Origin: Symbiodinium natans
Lineage: Eukaryota; Sar; Dinophyceae; Suessiales; Symbiodiniaceae
Length of the DNA: 32,500 nt
Assembly (NCBI GenBank): GCA_905221605.1
Contig: CAJNDS010002116.1
Location: 135,001-167,500 of the forward strand
Reading direction: 5' to 3'
The position numbers were made by a program, and so were the translations under genes. Positions 1 to 8,516 of this stretch are shown here, piece by piece (the first letter of the stretch is position 1; the number at the start of each line of letters is the position of its first letter). The notes beneath the pieces were generated by a model that was given only the letters and a program-made list of their open reading frames with translations, ran no database searches and was not told the DNA's origin.

Positions 1-77
1 ATACCCTAAACCCTACACCCTAAACCCTAAACCCTAAACCCTAAACCCTAAACCCTATACCCTAAACCCTAAACCCT
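1..77 (-). repeat. CCCTAAA telomeric tract
   Basis: About eleven near-perfect CCCTAAA units with two variants (CCCTACA, CCCTATA). CCCTAAA reading inward from base 1 is the orientation of a left chromosome end, but the same orientation recurs throughout the window, so this is not proof of a terminus. Confidence 0.96.
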
Positions 78-181
78 CACACTCCGAAAATGAATCTGAG
101 GGTCCGGCGGCATAGATCTGCTTGAAGTAAGCGCTTGCATGGGACAGGAGGCAGCAGACATCCTCTCCAGTTTTCGGGTGG

Positions 182-250
182 CCCTAGACCCTATAGACCC
201 TGGACCCTCCTAAACCCTAAACCCTAAACCCTAAACCCTAAACCCTCAAC
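182..250 (-). repeat. CCCTAAA telomeric tract
   Basis: A decayed left flank (CCCTAGA, CCCTATAGA, CCCTGGA) leads into five clean CCCTAAA units. Confidence 0.94.
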
Positions 251-373
251 CTTTCAGAGACGAAGAGCTATCGGATGCAAGGCGCACTACTTGGAGGCCC
301 ATGGCTTGTTTGAAGTCGGGTTAAAACTCTCCCAACTGGTTGAGGCTTCAGGGTGTAGGGTGGTAGAGCTGAT

Positions 374-469
374 GGTTTAGGGTTTGGGGCTTTGGGCTAG
401 AGTGTTAGGGATTACTTCGGGCTTTCGGGTTTAGGGTGTCGGGGTGTTAGGGTGCTAGGGCTTAGGGTA
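374..469 (+). repeat. Decayed TTTAGGG tract
   Basis: TTTAGGG-like steps with many substitutions (TTTGGGC, GTGTTAGGG, GCTTAGGG). Orientation is opposite to the two preceding tracts. Confidence 0.75.
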
Positions 470-577
470 TGCGACAACGCAGGTCCATCTCAAAGTAAGA
501 CCAAAACGTCACCACTCCACCAGCGCACCAGAACAAAGCACTCAGAACGAGGAGGTCCGCTCACGCGTCAGCGACTC

Positions 578-610
578 GGGTTTAGGGTTTAGGGTATAGG
601 GCTTAGGGGT
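578..610 (+). repeat. TTTAGGG telomeric tract
   Basis: Four to five units, the last two being TATAGGG and CTTAGGGG. Confidence 0.9.
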
Positions 611-1185
611 CAACTAGCCTGGTACCCCAGAAGGGGCTGACACGTGCCATGCCCTCCAGCCATTCACAAAGCCCGCCGGGCGACTACAAATAGCCACAAA
701 CCTTAGGAACCCGAAGCCTACCTTTTTTGCAGGTTATCAAGAATCCTAGATAAAGTTGTATAATCAACAGCTACGAAAGAATAGGTTCTGGGTTCTTAGC
801 ACAGGCCCACGGTGTGGGGGGCATCCAACCTCCCCTCAGCTTCGAATTTTCAGTGCCAGGGCTTGGGATGCGTTGAGTCGCGAGGCCCCTAATGATACTG
901 CACCGAACATCAAGGAGTTGGAAAGGTAGTATTCGCACGCCCCTTCGGGATTCTGGAGCAGAATCACGCTCATGTCCCGGTATGCGGGATGTACCGGCAT
1001 TTGCTTGTATGCCTGGCTAAGATCTTAGTGTCTTGCCTTGCCAAGGACGTTGCGAAGCTTTGTGACCCAAGGCCTGCATTCGTTCCGCTACAGACAAGGC
1101 AGTGGCTGACACATAGTCTGCGTCATGGAGTTGGAGAGCGATCGAGGAGGTGTATGCAGACTTGGGCTTCCCAAGCAGTCGTCTA
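611..1185. other. Unique island without a gene call
   Basis: 575 bases of mixed composition without telomeric motif. A 6-bp hairpin (CCGGTA/TACCGG) lies at about 978-998, and a pyrimidine run followed by CAG at about 720-733 resembles a splice acceptor. The longest open frame begins in the island at 989 and runs on into the next tract; 74 codons is no longer than chance predicts. No family recognised. Confidence 0.6.
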
Positions 1186-1269
1186 TCCTAAACCCCTAAA
1201 CAATAAACCCTGAACCCTGAACCCTGAAACCCTAAACCCCAAACCCTAAACCCTGAAACCCCAGCCCCT
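1186..1269 (-). repeat. CCCTAAA tract with CCCTGAA variants
   Basis: Roughly eleven units; CCCTGAA and CCCTGAAA alternate with CCCTAAA. Confidence 0.92.
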
Positions 1270-1340
1270 ACGTGGGCAAAAATGCTCGGAAACTGCAGGG
1301 TGACCATCGAGGAATGAAGGTAACGCACCGCACCTGGAGT

Positions 1341-1396
1341 TGAGGGCTTAAGGTTTAGGGCTTCCCGGAACCCTAAACCCTAAACCCTAAACCCTA
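1341..1396. repeat. Head-to-head telomeric junction
   Basis: A short TTTAGGG-orientation block (1341-1362) is followed after about 8 bp (TTCCCGGA) by CCCTAAA units (1370-1396). TTTAGGG meeting CCCTAAA is the polarity expected of an end-to-end fusion, although the left block is decayed. Confidence 0.8.
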
Positions 1397-1510
1397 GAGC
1401 CTCAGGCCCTGAATCCGACACCCAGGAAGGAGCGACCTTCAGCGGGATGTCCAAAGAGTGCAAGAAGCGTAGCCTGTCGTTTCAGAGTGGGAGTGTGGTT
1501 TCCGCAGAGT

Positions 1511-1574
1511 TCAGGGTTTAGGGTTTAGGGCTTAGGGTTTAGGATTTCGGGTTTGGGGTTTAGGGTTTAGGGTT
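1511..1574 (+). repeat. TTTAGGG telomeric tract
   Basis: Nine units with CTTAGGG, ATTTCGG and TTTGGGG variants in the middle. Confidence 0.93.
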
Positions 1575-1681
1575 CGAGGTGTTCGACAGGGCTTCTGGAC
1601 TCAAGCGCCCCACTCGTTTGCAATGCAAAAGGCCTCGTTCAGTCAGTTTATGCGAGATCTCTCACACGATTGGGGTAGTTC

Positions 1682-1712
1682 CCTCAACCCTAAACCCTAA
1701 ACCCAAATCCCA
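1682..1712 (-). repeat. Short CCCTAAA tract
   Basis: Three to four units ending in CCCAAAT. Confidence 0.9.
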
Positions 1713-1737
1713 AAACCATTTTGGATACCCCACATCA

Positions 1738-1793
1738 TACGGCACCCTTGTGACAAGGACCTCAAAAGGGACACCCTGTTGTAGGGTGCCGTA
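1738..1793. mobile_element. Short inverted-repeat element (TACGGCACCCT ends)
   Basis: Perfect 11-bp terminal inverted repeats, TACGGCACCCT at 1738-1748 and its complement at 1783-1793, enclose 34 bp. Just inside the left arm is a second hairpin, CCTTGT-G-ACAAGG. No coding capacity and no clear target duplication. It may be a MITE remnant or simply a stable hairpin. Confidence 0.45.
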
Positions 1794-1912
1794 CTATATA
1801 GGACCCCAAAAGCGACCCTAATTTACAGAACTACCCTATCATATTGGCAGTCAGGCAGTACTTCGGCAGGAGGCTCAGCTTGGGCTTCGCAGATTCACCG
1901 CGCTGAGCTGCT

Positions 1913-1968
1913 AAGGGGTTTAGGGTTTGGGGTTTAGGGTTTAGGGTTTGGGGTTTCGGGTTTAGGGT
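1913..1968 (+). repeat. TTTAGGG/TTTGGGG tract
   Basis: Eight units alternating TTTAGGG, TTTGGGG and TTTCGGG. Confidence 0.93.
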
Positions 1969-2102
1969 ACGCCTCGGGACGCACTTGGTTGAGAAGGCTT
2001 GTCCACGAGTCGTCGTTACTCCAAACGAAGCCAAACTTAAGCGCCGATCGCTGACGATGCCACTTTGCGACATAGAACGCTTGGACTAGCCAGATCAGTT
2101 CC

Positions 2103-2132
2103 CCCTAGACCCTAAACCCTGAATCCTAAACC
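2103..2132 (-). repeat. Short CCCTAAA tract
   Basis: Four units, one CCCTAGA and one ATCCTAAA. Confidence 0.85.
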
Positions 2133-2535
2133 GCTTTCACACGTCGGCAGCTTTGACTTTGACAGTCCTCGAGTGTTGTCCACGGTCTGCTCGAAGACTG
2201 TGGATGACATCAGATCGAGTAAAGCTTTCGTTCTTGCTGCGCAGCAGCAAAAGCGTGTACCAACTGAGGCCTTACAAGTAGCTTCGTGCCTCTTCCAACA
2301 CTGGGACGATCCGAAATCTTTCAGTCTTCCTCCATGCTTATTGGCAATATTTTCGGCATGCGCAGGAACAGTGGTGATTAGTTTAAGGGCTTCTGTGCAA
2401 AGTACCTTGAGTCATTACTACTATTTGCTTAAGAAGCCCCCAAGAATATATTCTTCCCTTTCAGGGCAATATAGGGATTATCATCCCTTATGTCTTGGGG
2501 GGCTCTTCAACATAGTGAACCAAAAGGACTTCAGT
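2133..2535. other. Unique island with a 129-codon open frame
   Basis: One forward frame is open from the preceding tract through 2562 (129 codons from a GTG at 2173). The amino-acid sequence is unremarkable and matches no family I know. Open runs of this length are expected by chance several times in 32.5 kb read in six frames, and the frame crosses the inverted-repeat element at 2429-2509, so I do not call a gene. Confidence 0.5.
2429..2509. mobile_element. MITE-like element (AAGAAGCCCCCAAGA ends)
   Basis: Terminal inverted repeats of about 15 bp (2431-2445 and 2493-2507) match with one mismatch; TT/AA flanks extend the pairing to about 81 bp. The core holds GGGAT-TATC-ATCCC, a second small hairpin. 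It has no coding content and sits in a unique island. Size, palindromic build and C/G-run ends resemble the other short elements of the window. Confidence 0.6.
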
Positions 2536-2556
2536 ACCCTAAACCCTAAACCCAAA
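2536..2556 (-). repeat. Short CCCTAAA tract
   Basis: Three units, the last CCCAAAT. Confidence 0.85.
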
Positions 2557-2619
2557 TATTGAAACTCGGTGCGGGTGTCGGTGTCGGGGCTCTTCGGGCT
2601 TAAGGCGTAGTGAAAGCGG

Positions 2620-2700
2620 GTTGAGGGTCTACCGTTTAGGGTTGAGGGTTGAGGGTTTAGGGCTGGGGTTGAGGGTTCGGGGCGGGGGGTTGGGGCTTTG
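2620..2700 (+). repeat. Decayed TTTAGGG/TTGAGGG tract
   Basis: TTGAGGG, TTTAGGG and TTCGGGG steps, drifting to G-rich sequence at 2680-2700. Confidence 0.75.
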
Positions 2701-2747
2701 GATATGGGGCTGTGGGGATAGGATTTGCCTCTCTCATAATCCCGCCA

Positions 2748-2800
2748 GGGTTTAGGGTTTAGGGTGTAGGGTTTAGGGTTTAGGGTTTAGGGTTTAGGGC
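2748..2800 (+). repeat. TTTAGGG telomeric tract
   Basis: Seven units, one TGTAGGG. Confidence 0.95.
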
Positions 2801-2914
2801 TTCTCCCCCTCGGCACGCCAAGCGGCATCGTAAGCAAGAGCTTGACTGTCTTGGTGGATGCAAAGCTGGCTGGGACCTGCGCCAGGCAAGAGGCCACCCT
2901 CAAACCAGGCCCCT

Positions 2915-3014
2915 GTAGGGTTTAGGGGTTAATTAGGGTTTAGGGTTTAGGGTTTAGGGTTTAGGGTTTAGGGTTTAGGGTTTAGGGTTTAGGGTTTAGG
3001 GTTTAGGGTTTAGG
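2915..3014 (+). repeat. TTTAGGG telomeric tract
   Basis: A short irregular start followed from about 2935 by about eleven perfect units. Confidence 0.96.
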
Positions 3015-3512
3015 AGCGTTAAGAAAAATGCCGCTTTTGCACGGTTCACGTAAGTTGTGTCTTTCTTGGGCTTTTTGTTCATCATTTTATGCACACAATA
3101 CACATTGAGAAAAATGGCAAATTTAAGATCGACTGAAAGAGAAGTTCATGCAGGAAAAGCCGCTATTGCAAAGAACAAAACCCATGTGCAAATGAAGGGA
3201 ACTAGCGACTGTAGCATTGAATGGTATGTTTCTTGACGCGGGAAAGATCATAAGATACGGACACGCGCTTACTAAAAGTCGAGATAAGAAAGAGCAGTTT
3301 TCTCGTGCACGTAATATTTGCAAATCTATTGCGTTCTTTCCGCACATCCTAAAGGTAAAAGTTAAGGCATGAAAGTGAAAGAGTCTTGTTTGGAATAATT
3401 CCTGTGTGCGCATGAATTGGATATTGGAATTAAGACCCCAGCCCCGCACGTGCTGGAGATCTTGGGGCCGCTAGGCTCGAGGGACTTCTTGGGTTGGGGG
3501 GTATAGATAAGC
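3015..3512. other. AT-richer unique island
   Basis: About 500 bases, clearly more AT-rich than the surrounding DNA. A forward frame at 3054-3236 is open for 60 codons: a hydrophobic stretch, then an ATG at 3114 in a good context (AAAAATGG) and 40 residues ending at TGA. A reverse frame (3123-3449) is open for 108 codons. No family recognised and no reason to prefer either strand, so no gene is called. Confidence 0.5.
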
Positions 3513-3594
3513 TTGGGGTTTAAGGTTTAAGGATTAGGGGTTTAGGGTTTAGGGCTTAGATGGGCTTAGGGTTTAGGGTTTAGGGTTTAGGGTT
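3513..3594 (+). repeat. TTTAGGG telomeric tract
   Basis: Decayed at the left, four clean units at the right end. Confidence 0.9.
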
Positions 3595-3765
3595 GTTTTG
3601 GGGGAGCTCGTTGGGCGGTGAACGACGCAGCACTCTTTCTAGTGTTTGGGCTCAAGGCGCCTTCGGTGGACAACAAGTGAGATCTACTGACTGAAGTAGA
3701 AAAGCAAAAGGAGATACGACCTCGGCTAGTATTTCGCGGGTCTTATCCAAGGTGAATTTCACAAG

Positions 3766-3793
3766 CGTTTAGCGTTTAGGGTTTGGGGTTTAG
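3766..3793 (+). repeat. Short TTTAGGG tract
   Basis: TTTAGCG, TTTAGGG and TTTGGGG. Confidence 0.8.
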
Positions 3794-3938
3794 CACCACT
3801 CTATAATTCCTGAACCCAACACCCGAAAACCGTAGACTATCTGCGGTGTCCGGTCCCGAAACCACTCCTACCTATCAACCTTAAACTTCTTACTGGGCAT
3901 AGGCACGCCTCCGTATTGGGCATGGGCATGGCTCTTGC

Positions 3939-4048
3939 GGTTTGGGGCAAGGGTTTGGGGCGTGGGCCCTAGGGTTTGGGGCGACTTCGGGATTTTGGGT
4001 TTAGAAGTGGGTGTAGGGGACCAGGCTTTGGGCTTTGGGCTTCAGGGA
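3939..4048 (+). repeat. Strongly decayed TTTGGGG tract
   Basis: Scattered GGTTTGGGGC and GGCTTTGGG steps separated by short unrelated bits. Recognisable only by comparison with cleaner tracts. Confidence 0.6.
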
Positions 4049-4153
4049 AGGGATACATTAAACTTTGTGCTTTCTTACTGTTGTGGGTTTTTTGCTTTTC
4101 CCGTGGCTTGAAAAGCTGCTTGAATAGTGGAAGCTAGAACATGAGATGCTGAA

Positions 4154-4246
4154 CTCAAAACCCAAAACCCAAAACCCAAAAGCCAAAACCCAAAACCCAA
4201 AACCCAAACCCAAAACCCAAAACCCAAAACCCTAAACCTGAACCCT
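4154..4246 (-). repeat. CCCAAAA variant array
   Basis: About ten CCCAAAA units in tandem, followed by two CCCTAAA-like units. A local, homogeneous variant block on the C-rich strand. Confidence 0.93.
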
Positions 4247-4327
4247 GCCTGTGAAAGCTCTAGGTACGCCGCAAGCAGGTCAAGGTCCTCCGGTCGATGT
4301 GCGAACCTGCAGACTTCTATGCTTTCA

Positions 4328-4415
4328 ACCTTAACCCAAACGCCCCAAATCGCCCAAAACCTCCAAAGCCCCTAAACCCCAAACCCTAAACCCTAAACCC
4401 TCACCCCTAAACTCA
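4328..4415 (-). repeat. Decayed CCCTAAA tract
   Basis: CGCCCCAAAT and CCTCCAAAG steps run into three clean CCCTAAA units at about 4384-4404. Confidence 0.85.
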
Positions 4416-4473
4416 AACACTTCCTTTCTGGGTTAGGGTCTTAGGGTGCGATGAAATGATAGCCAGTAGCGAG

Positions 4474-4520
4474 CCCTAAACCCTAAACCGCCTACGTAAG
4501 CCCGACAGGCCCTAAACCCG
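4474..4520 (-). repeat. Short CCCTAAA tract
   Basis: Two units, a gap, then one more CCCTAAA at about 4510. Confidence 0.75.
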
Positions 4521-4807
4521 CTTCTAGGGGCAGAAGAGTTTAGGGGTTTGGGATTCTGGCTCAGGGCTTCGGGTAATTCCTTTAGGTTCTAGGGAAGGTA
4601 GAGCTGTCAGGACTTCTCTCTGCTGACCCTCGCCAGACTCTCATGGAGGGAGCCTACCACGCTGTCTTCGCACATGGGTTCTGATAGAACAAAACATCTT
4701 TCTGCTTTGTGTTGGCGCTGAGGGGTCGCCCCCGACTGTAGAGAAAGGACTTTTGAAAGGGATTCAGTTGTCTAAAAGGGGCTTTTCAAGTTTTTCAAGT
4801 AAGTCAA
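4521..4807. other. Unique island
   Basis: About 290 bases of mixed sequence, decayed telomeric at its left edge. No open frame of 60 codons or more and nothing recognised. Confidence 0.5.
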
Positions 4808-4822
4808 CCCCCCCCCCCCCCC
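4808..4822. repeat. Poly-C tract (C15)
   Basis: Fifteen C in a row, then A and CCCC. Confidence 0.97.
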
Positions 4823-4862
4823 ACCCCATGCACTTCGAACCTAAACCCCTAAGTGCCGAAAG

Positions 4863-4972
4863 GCCTAAACCCTAAACCCTAGACCCTCGACCCTCAACCC
4901 TAAACCCTAAACCCTAAACCCTAAACCCCAAAACCCTAAACCCCAAAACCCTAAAACCCTAAGCCCTAAACC
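4863..4972 (-). repeat. CCCTAAA tract with CCCCAAAA variants
   Basis: Fourteen or so units, clean in the middle, with CCCCAAAA and CCCTAAAA steps at the right. Confidence 0.95.
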
Positions 4973-5052
4973 ACTAAGTCCCTGAAAGATATGGCGCTCA
5001 CCACCTCATGCCACTTGGCCTGGCTCCTAGTTCCTAGCGGATGAGAAGCTGT

Positions 5053-5082
5053 TAAACCCTAAACCCTAAACCCTAAACCCTA
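5053..5082 (-). repeat. CCCTAAA tract
   Basis: Four perfect units. Confidence 0.95.
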
Positions 5083-5496
5083 CATTCTAGAAGTTGTACA
5101 ACAGGAACATGCAACAGGGACTGATGTCATTTCATATCAGGCTGAAGATTCAGTAGGTTTGAAAACGACACGATGGTGCGCTCACTTGCTACTCGATTTT
5201 GTACATTTCGCACAGTTGCCAACTACAGAAAGGTAGAAAGTCAACCTTTCTTGCACTAAACTTGACGCCTATTCTGCCCACACGCTATTGCTATCTCCGA
5301 TTTGCGTCTGCATTCAATTTGCAGCTTGTAGTAAACATGACATTTTATGTACTTAGTCAATGTGTTCGTAGAGTTTGTGAGGCAACAAGAACACTCTTGG
5401 TTCAAAGGCAGAGAGAACCTCGAATGCTTTTGGAACCTCGTCTGACTTGTAACTCAAGCGCTGGAAACTGTATGGGACTTGGTCTAGAACCCGAAC
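5083..5496. other. Unique island with a 135-codon open frame
   Basis: AT-richer sequence. A forward frame from about 5199 is open for 135 codons, but its last third is the inverted-repeat element at 5497-5594 and it ends in the next telomeric tract. The peptide is not recognised and such lengths occur by chance, so no gene is called. Confidence 0.5.
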
Positions 5497-5594
5497 TTGG
5501 GATGTTCCCCCTTAGACTAACAGTCCTCAATAGGGACTATACGCGGGGTGCTATAATCCCTATTAACGACTGTTTGTATAAGGCAACATCCCAA
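5497..5594. mobile_element. MITE-like family 1, copy A (TTGGGATGTT ends)
   Basis: A 98-bp element. TTGGGATGTT (5497-5506) is matched by AACATCCCAA (5585-5594), and with one small gap the two arms stay complementary for about 45 bp, so the whole element is one imperfect hairpin. A second copy lies at 26,615-26,729, sharing the ends and the following TTA-ACAACAGTCCT block. Non-coding. No convincing target duplication. A repeated, dispersed palindrome of this kind fits a non-autonomous DNA transposon. Confidence 0.75.
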
Positions 5595-5628
5595 TCTAAA
5601 CCTTAAACCCCAACCCTCGACCCTGAAC
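5595..5628 (-). repeat. Decayed CCCTAAA tract
   Basis: TCTAAAC, CTTAAAC, CCCAAC and CCCTCGA steps directly abut element copy A. Confidence 0.75.
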
Positions 5629-5680
5629 GCGCTCAAGGGAGGGTGCTCTTCCTGAGCGGTTTCTCGGGCCGGGACCAAAA

Positions 5681-5681
<1 letters not shown>

Positions 5682-5710
<29 letters not shown>
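5682..5710. repeat. Poly-C tract (C29)
   Basis: Twenty-nine consecutive C, the longest homopolymer in the window, immediately before a CCCTAAA array. Confidence 0.97.
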
Positions 5711-5711
<1 letters not shown>

Positions 5712-5712
5712 T

Positions 5713-5915
5713 GAAACCCAACCCTGAACCTAACACCCGCACCCCGAAAAACCCTCAAAGCCAAACCCTAAACCCCTAAACCCCTAAACCCCTAAACCCC
5801 TAAACCCCTAAACCCCTAAACCCTAAACCCTAAACCCCAAACCCTAAACCCTAAACCCTAATCCTAAACCCTAAACCCTAAACCCTAAACCCTAAACCCT
5901 AAACCCTAAACCCCT
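5713..5915 (-). repeat. CCCTAAA array with an 8-bp CCCCTAAA block
   Basis: About 26 units. 5769-5820 is a run of CCCCTAAA (8-bp period), flanked by the 7-bp form. Confidence 0.96.
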
Positions 5916-6011
5916 CAGCCCCGCCTTTCGTATTCTAAAAGCCAGTGATCGACGGGAAGATGGCAAGTCTGGGGCCGTCGAAAAGCACTGCAGCCTGGGA
6001 TCCCAGTTGGC

Positions 6012-6118
6012 GTTTAGGGTTTAGGGTTTAGGGTTTAGGGTTTAGGGTTTAGGGTTTAGGGTTTAGGGTTTAGGGTTTAGGGTTTAGGGTTTAGGGTTTA
6101 TATAGGGTTTAGGGCTTC
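6012..6118 (+). repeat. TTTAGGG telomeric array
   Basis: About thirteen perfect units (6012-6100), then TTTATATAGGG and two more. Confidence 0.97.
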
Positions 6119-6437
6119 GGGGCAGAGGTTTATATGGGCTCTTTGTAGGGAAGTCGGGTTTAGGGGCTTAGGGGTCTACGGTTTAGGATAGGTTGTTCGG
6201 GTTCTTCGTAGGTTTGAGAGGTTTACATGAGGGTTTTAGTGGCTGAGGGGTGTTAAGGGTTTGACGAGGGGGGGTTTAGGGTTTAAGGTTCAGGGTTTAG
6301 GGTTTAGGGCTTTCAGGTTTGGGTTTCGGGATTTAAGGTTGTAGGCTTCCTCACGTCAGGGATTACATGTTCAAGGCTTAGGTTATTGTAGGGTTTCGGG
6401 TTTAGGGTTTAAAGTTTATGGTTTAGGGTTTAGGGTC
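6119..6437 (+). repeat. Long decayed TTTAGGG region
   Basis: About 320 bp of scattered TTTAGGG, TTTAAGG, TTTCGGG and TTTACATGAGGG steps, all in one orientation. It looks like an old array in advanced decay, with a few fresh units at about 6295-6310 and 6421-6436. Confidence 0.75.
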
Positions 6438-7346
6438 AATGATACGGGCCAAAATGAACGTGGTGGCCCGACGGCCGAACCACCCAAACAAAATAGCAAC
6501 TGGTTCGGCGAAGATCTGCGAGTCATTTGACAGTCCGATAGGGACCGACAAAATGTCGATCAAAGATTTTCTTTTGGTAAGAAAACCGTATGAAAAATCG
6601 ATGCGGGCTTGTGTTTTGATCAAAGTCCCAAGCTCGAACACATTTTTCACATATTCTTGAGACCCAGACCGAGTTAATGGAACAACCGGGAATTTGCCTT
6701 GCAAGGCAAGTTCCACGAAAAAGCATCTTCATTCTTTCCGTTCTGAGATTCAGCCTTTCTGTTTTGAGTTTACTCAACTCCTTAAGCACCCAGGTACCTG
6801 AATTACATTATGCTTGTGCAGAAACACTGTGGAAAATCAACTAAGTTGGCCCGAACCATTGCAAACCGAAGAGGGCGATACCCTGAATCTGCATGTTCCA
6901 AGACGATATCATACTTACGGTGTTTGTACATTGTCAACACAGCAACGGCTCAACCAAGCTCACAGACTCCCCCATGTTCGAAGCCTCTAAGGATCCAACA
7001 TCTTTAGGGCCAAACATTACGGCGTCCCACAAAATGTTCAGGCCAAGCAAGTTTTAAAGTGTGCTCTGAGCAAGTCCCTGGCGAGAAGGCATGACACCTG
7101 CTACCCGAAGAAAGCTCAAGGCGCAACTGTTAGCTAGGCCCCTTGTATCCCCTGCATTCAACTTGTGCAGGGGCCCTTGTACGAATCTCTACTAAGAACT
7201 GGCAAGGGTCCAGCGCGCCAACGTTTGGATTGCGGATGAGCCTTTAAGGCTCCAAAGCTTCAGAGCTTCAGGGCTTGGGGCTTAAGGCTTACCTCGGACT
7301 TTTGCTGCGGCCGAGGAAGCCGACCTTGTGTTCAAGCGTCGTAAGC
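6438..7346. other. Longest unique island, stop-poor, coding status unclear
   Basis: About 900 bp without telomeric repeats. On the + strand the frame starting at ATG 6439 has only three internal stops (TGA 6658-6660, TGA 6799-6801, TAA 6988-6990) before TAG at 7135-7137, where about eleven would be expected. The last segment reads RAKHYGVPQNVQ at about 7006-7041, which resembles the YGVPQNR signature (motif VIII) of C5 DNA methyltransferases, but the arginines of that motif are absent. The complementary strand also has long open frames (97 codons, 6423-6716; 88 codons, 6523-6789), so low stop density may be compositional. A decayed coding fragment is possible, not shown. Confidence 0.35.
7149..7173. 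other. Hairpin CCCCTGCA/TGCAGGGG
   Basis: A perfect 8-bp stem with a 9-base loop. No U-tract follows, so it is not called a terminator. Confidence 0.6.
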
Positions 7347-7431
7347 GGTTTAGCGTTTCGGTTTTAGGGTTTAGGGTTTAGGGTTCAGGGTTTAGGGATT
7401 AGGGTTTAGGGTTTCGGGTTTAGGGTTTAGG
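7347..7431 (+). repeat. TTTAGGG telomeric tract
   Basis: Ten units with TTTCGGT, TTCAGGG and ATTAGGG variants. Confidence 0.94.
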
Positions 7432-7811
7432 AACGTTTGTAGGATGCAGGAAGTGAGGAGAACCAAGGATGCCAAAGGCACACAGACGAGAGGAGTGTAG
7501 GGATTTCTGGGATGGCGTCGACAGCACCGTTGAAGGTGCCGTTGCCCTTCTCGCGCATATGAGGCATGGGGCTCAGGCCATGCAAACCAGGATTGTTGTC
7601 TTTTGATGGTTTTGTTGGAATAGGGTTTAGGTAGAGTCATTTCATGTTGCATTCAAGGATCGAGTTGCCAAGTCTCCGATGTGAGCAGAACCGGGCTACC
7701 AGGTGCATTCAACGATGAACAATTTTGCTTGATTTGCCATAGCGACACTGGGTTGCGATGTGCTCAGTCATGAAGAACCGCTTCCTAAGGAACTAAAAAT
7801 CCTTCGGCGTG
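7432..7811. other. Unique island
   Basis: 380 bases, with one isolated TAGGGTTTAGG at about 7621. A reverse frame of 86 codons (7392-7652) depends on translating the adjacent tract. No gene recognised. Confidence 0.55.
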
Positions 7812-7872
7812 TTGGGGTTGAGGGTTTAGGGTTTAGAGGTTAGGGTTTGGGTTTTAGGGCTTTGGGTTTAAG
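7812..7872 (+). repeat. Decayed TTTAGGG tract
   Basis: TTGAGGG, TTTAGGG, TTTAGAGG and TTTGGG steps. Confidence 0.85.
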
Positions 7873-8283
7873 GCACGTTGACTCCCCAAGCAGTGTGGCA
7901 ACGCTACGAAGACGAGTTCCTAAAGCTGTGCTAAGGCTAAGGAAGAGGAAGTTGAGGTCTCCCGTTCAAGTGTTCTTGGGGTAGCTTTGGAGTGGTCTAG
8001 GCGTGCTATTGGGGTCTTGGGGTGCTCTGCGGAAGCTTTTGGGACGCTCCTGAAGTGGTTTCGCACTGTTTGGGTCCACACCACCATGTGTTGCAAAAAT
8101 ACAAGCTTTAGGGCGTGCGCCCCTTGCCACGCCGAAGTTCAACCAAAGAGGCCTTTACAAGACCACAGAAACCCAAGGTATCTTGGAGCTTGCTCAGATC
8201 ATGCGTGGCCCGGATGTAAGATGTTGGAGCGGCAAGGGTGTTGGCACAGGGCTTCAGGCTCAGAAATCCTGGCGCTTAAGCTC
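7873..8283. other. Unique island with a 101-codon open frame
   Basis: 411 bases. A forward frame from a TTG at 7987 stays open to the next tract. Cysteine- and tryptophan-rich peptide, not recognised; length within chance. Confidence 0.5.
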
Positions 8284-8310
8284 AACCCCTGAACCCTAAA
8301 CCTTTATCCC
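8284..8310 (-). repeat. Short decayed CCCTAAA tract
   Basis: CCCCTGAA, CCCTAAA and CCTTTAT, followed by a segment duplicated at 9361. Confidence 0.8.
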
Positions 8311-8375
8311 TACATCAAGGCCCTCAGCCCTCAAGCCTGCAGCTATACAGGTTGCCGCGGCTTCCTGCATCCTAG
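8308..8375. repeat. Island-edge duplication, copy 1
   Basis: CCCTACATCAAGGCCCTCAG and a downstream CTGCAGCTATACA align with 9361-9425 (CCCTACATCAAG, CCCTACAG, CTGCAGCTACACA). Both copies sit at the right border of a CCCTAAA tract. Confidence 0.7.
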
Positions 8376-8516
8376 GTGTCAGACAAACCGAGGAGTTGTT
8401 ATGGTCCTTACAGGGGGAACTAACCCAGAAAAAACACAACGTACTGCTGGTGGCTAGGGAATGAAGGAGCCGTCACCACGAAGTTTGGGCGCTTTGGGGT
8501 TGACTCTGGCCCCCAA

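Noticed and set aside
1-77. Genuine chromosome end at the left edge
   Set aside because: Orientation fits, but only eleven units are present and identical tracts occur throughout, so the window gives no means to tell.
1710-1730. Dinoflagellate spliced-leader core (CCATTTTGG)
   Set aside because: The match stops after CCATTTTGG and lacks GCTCAAG and the preceding CCGTAG, so it is a chance match.
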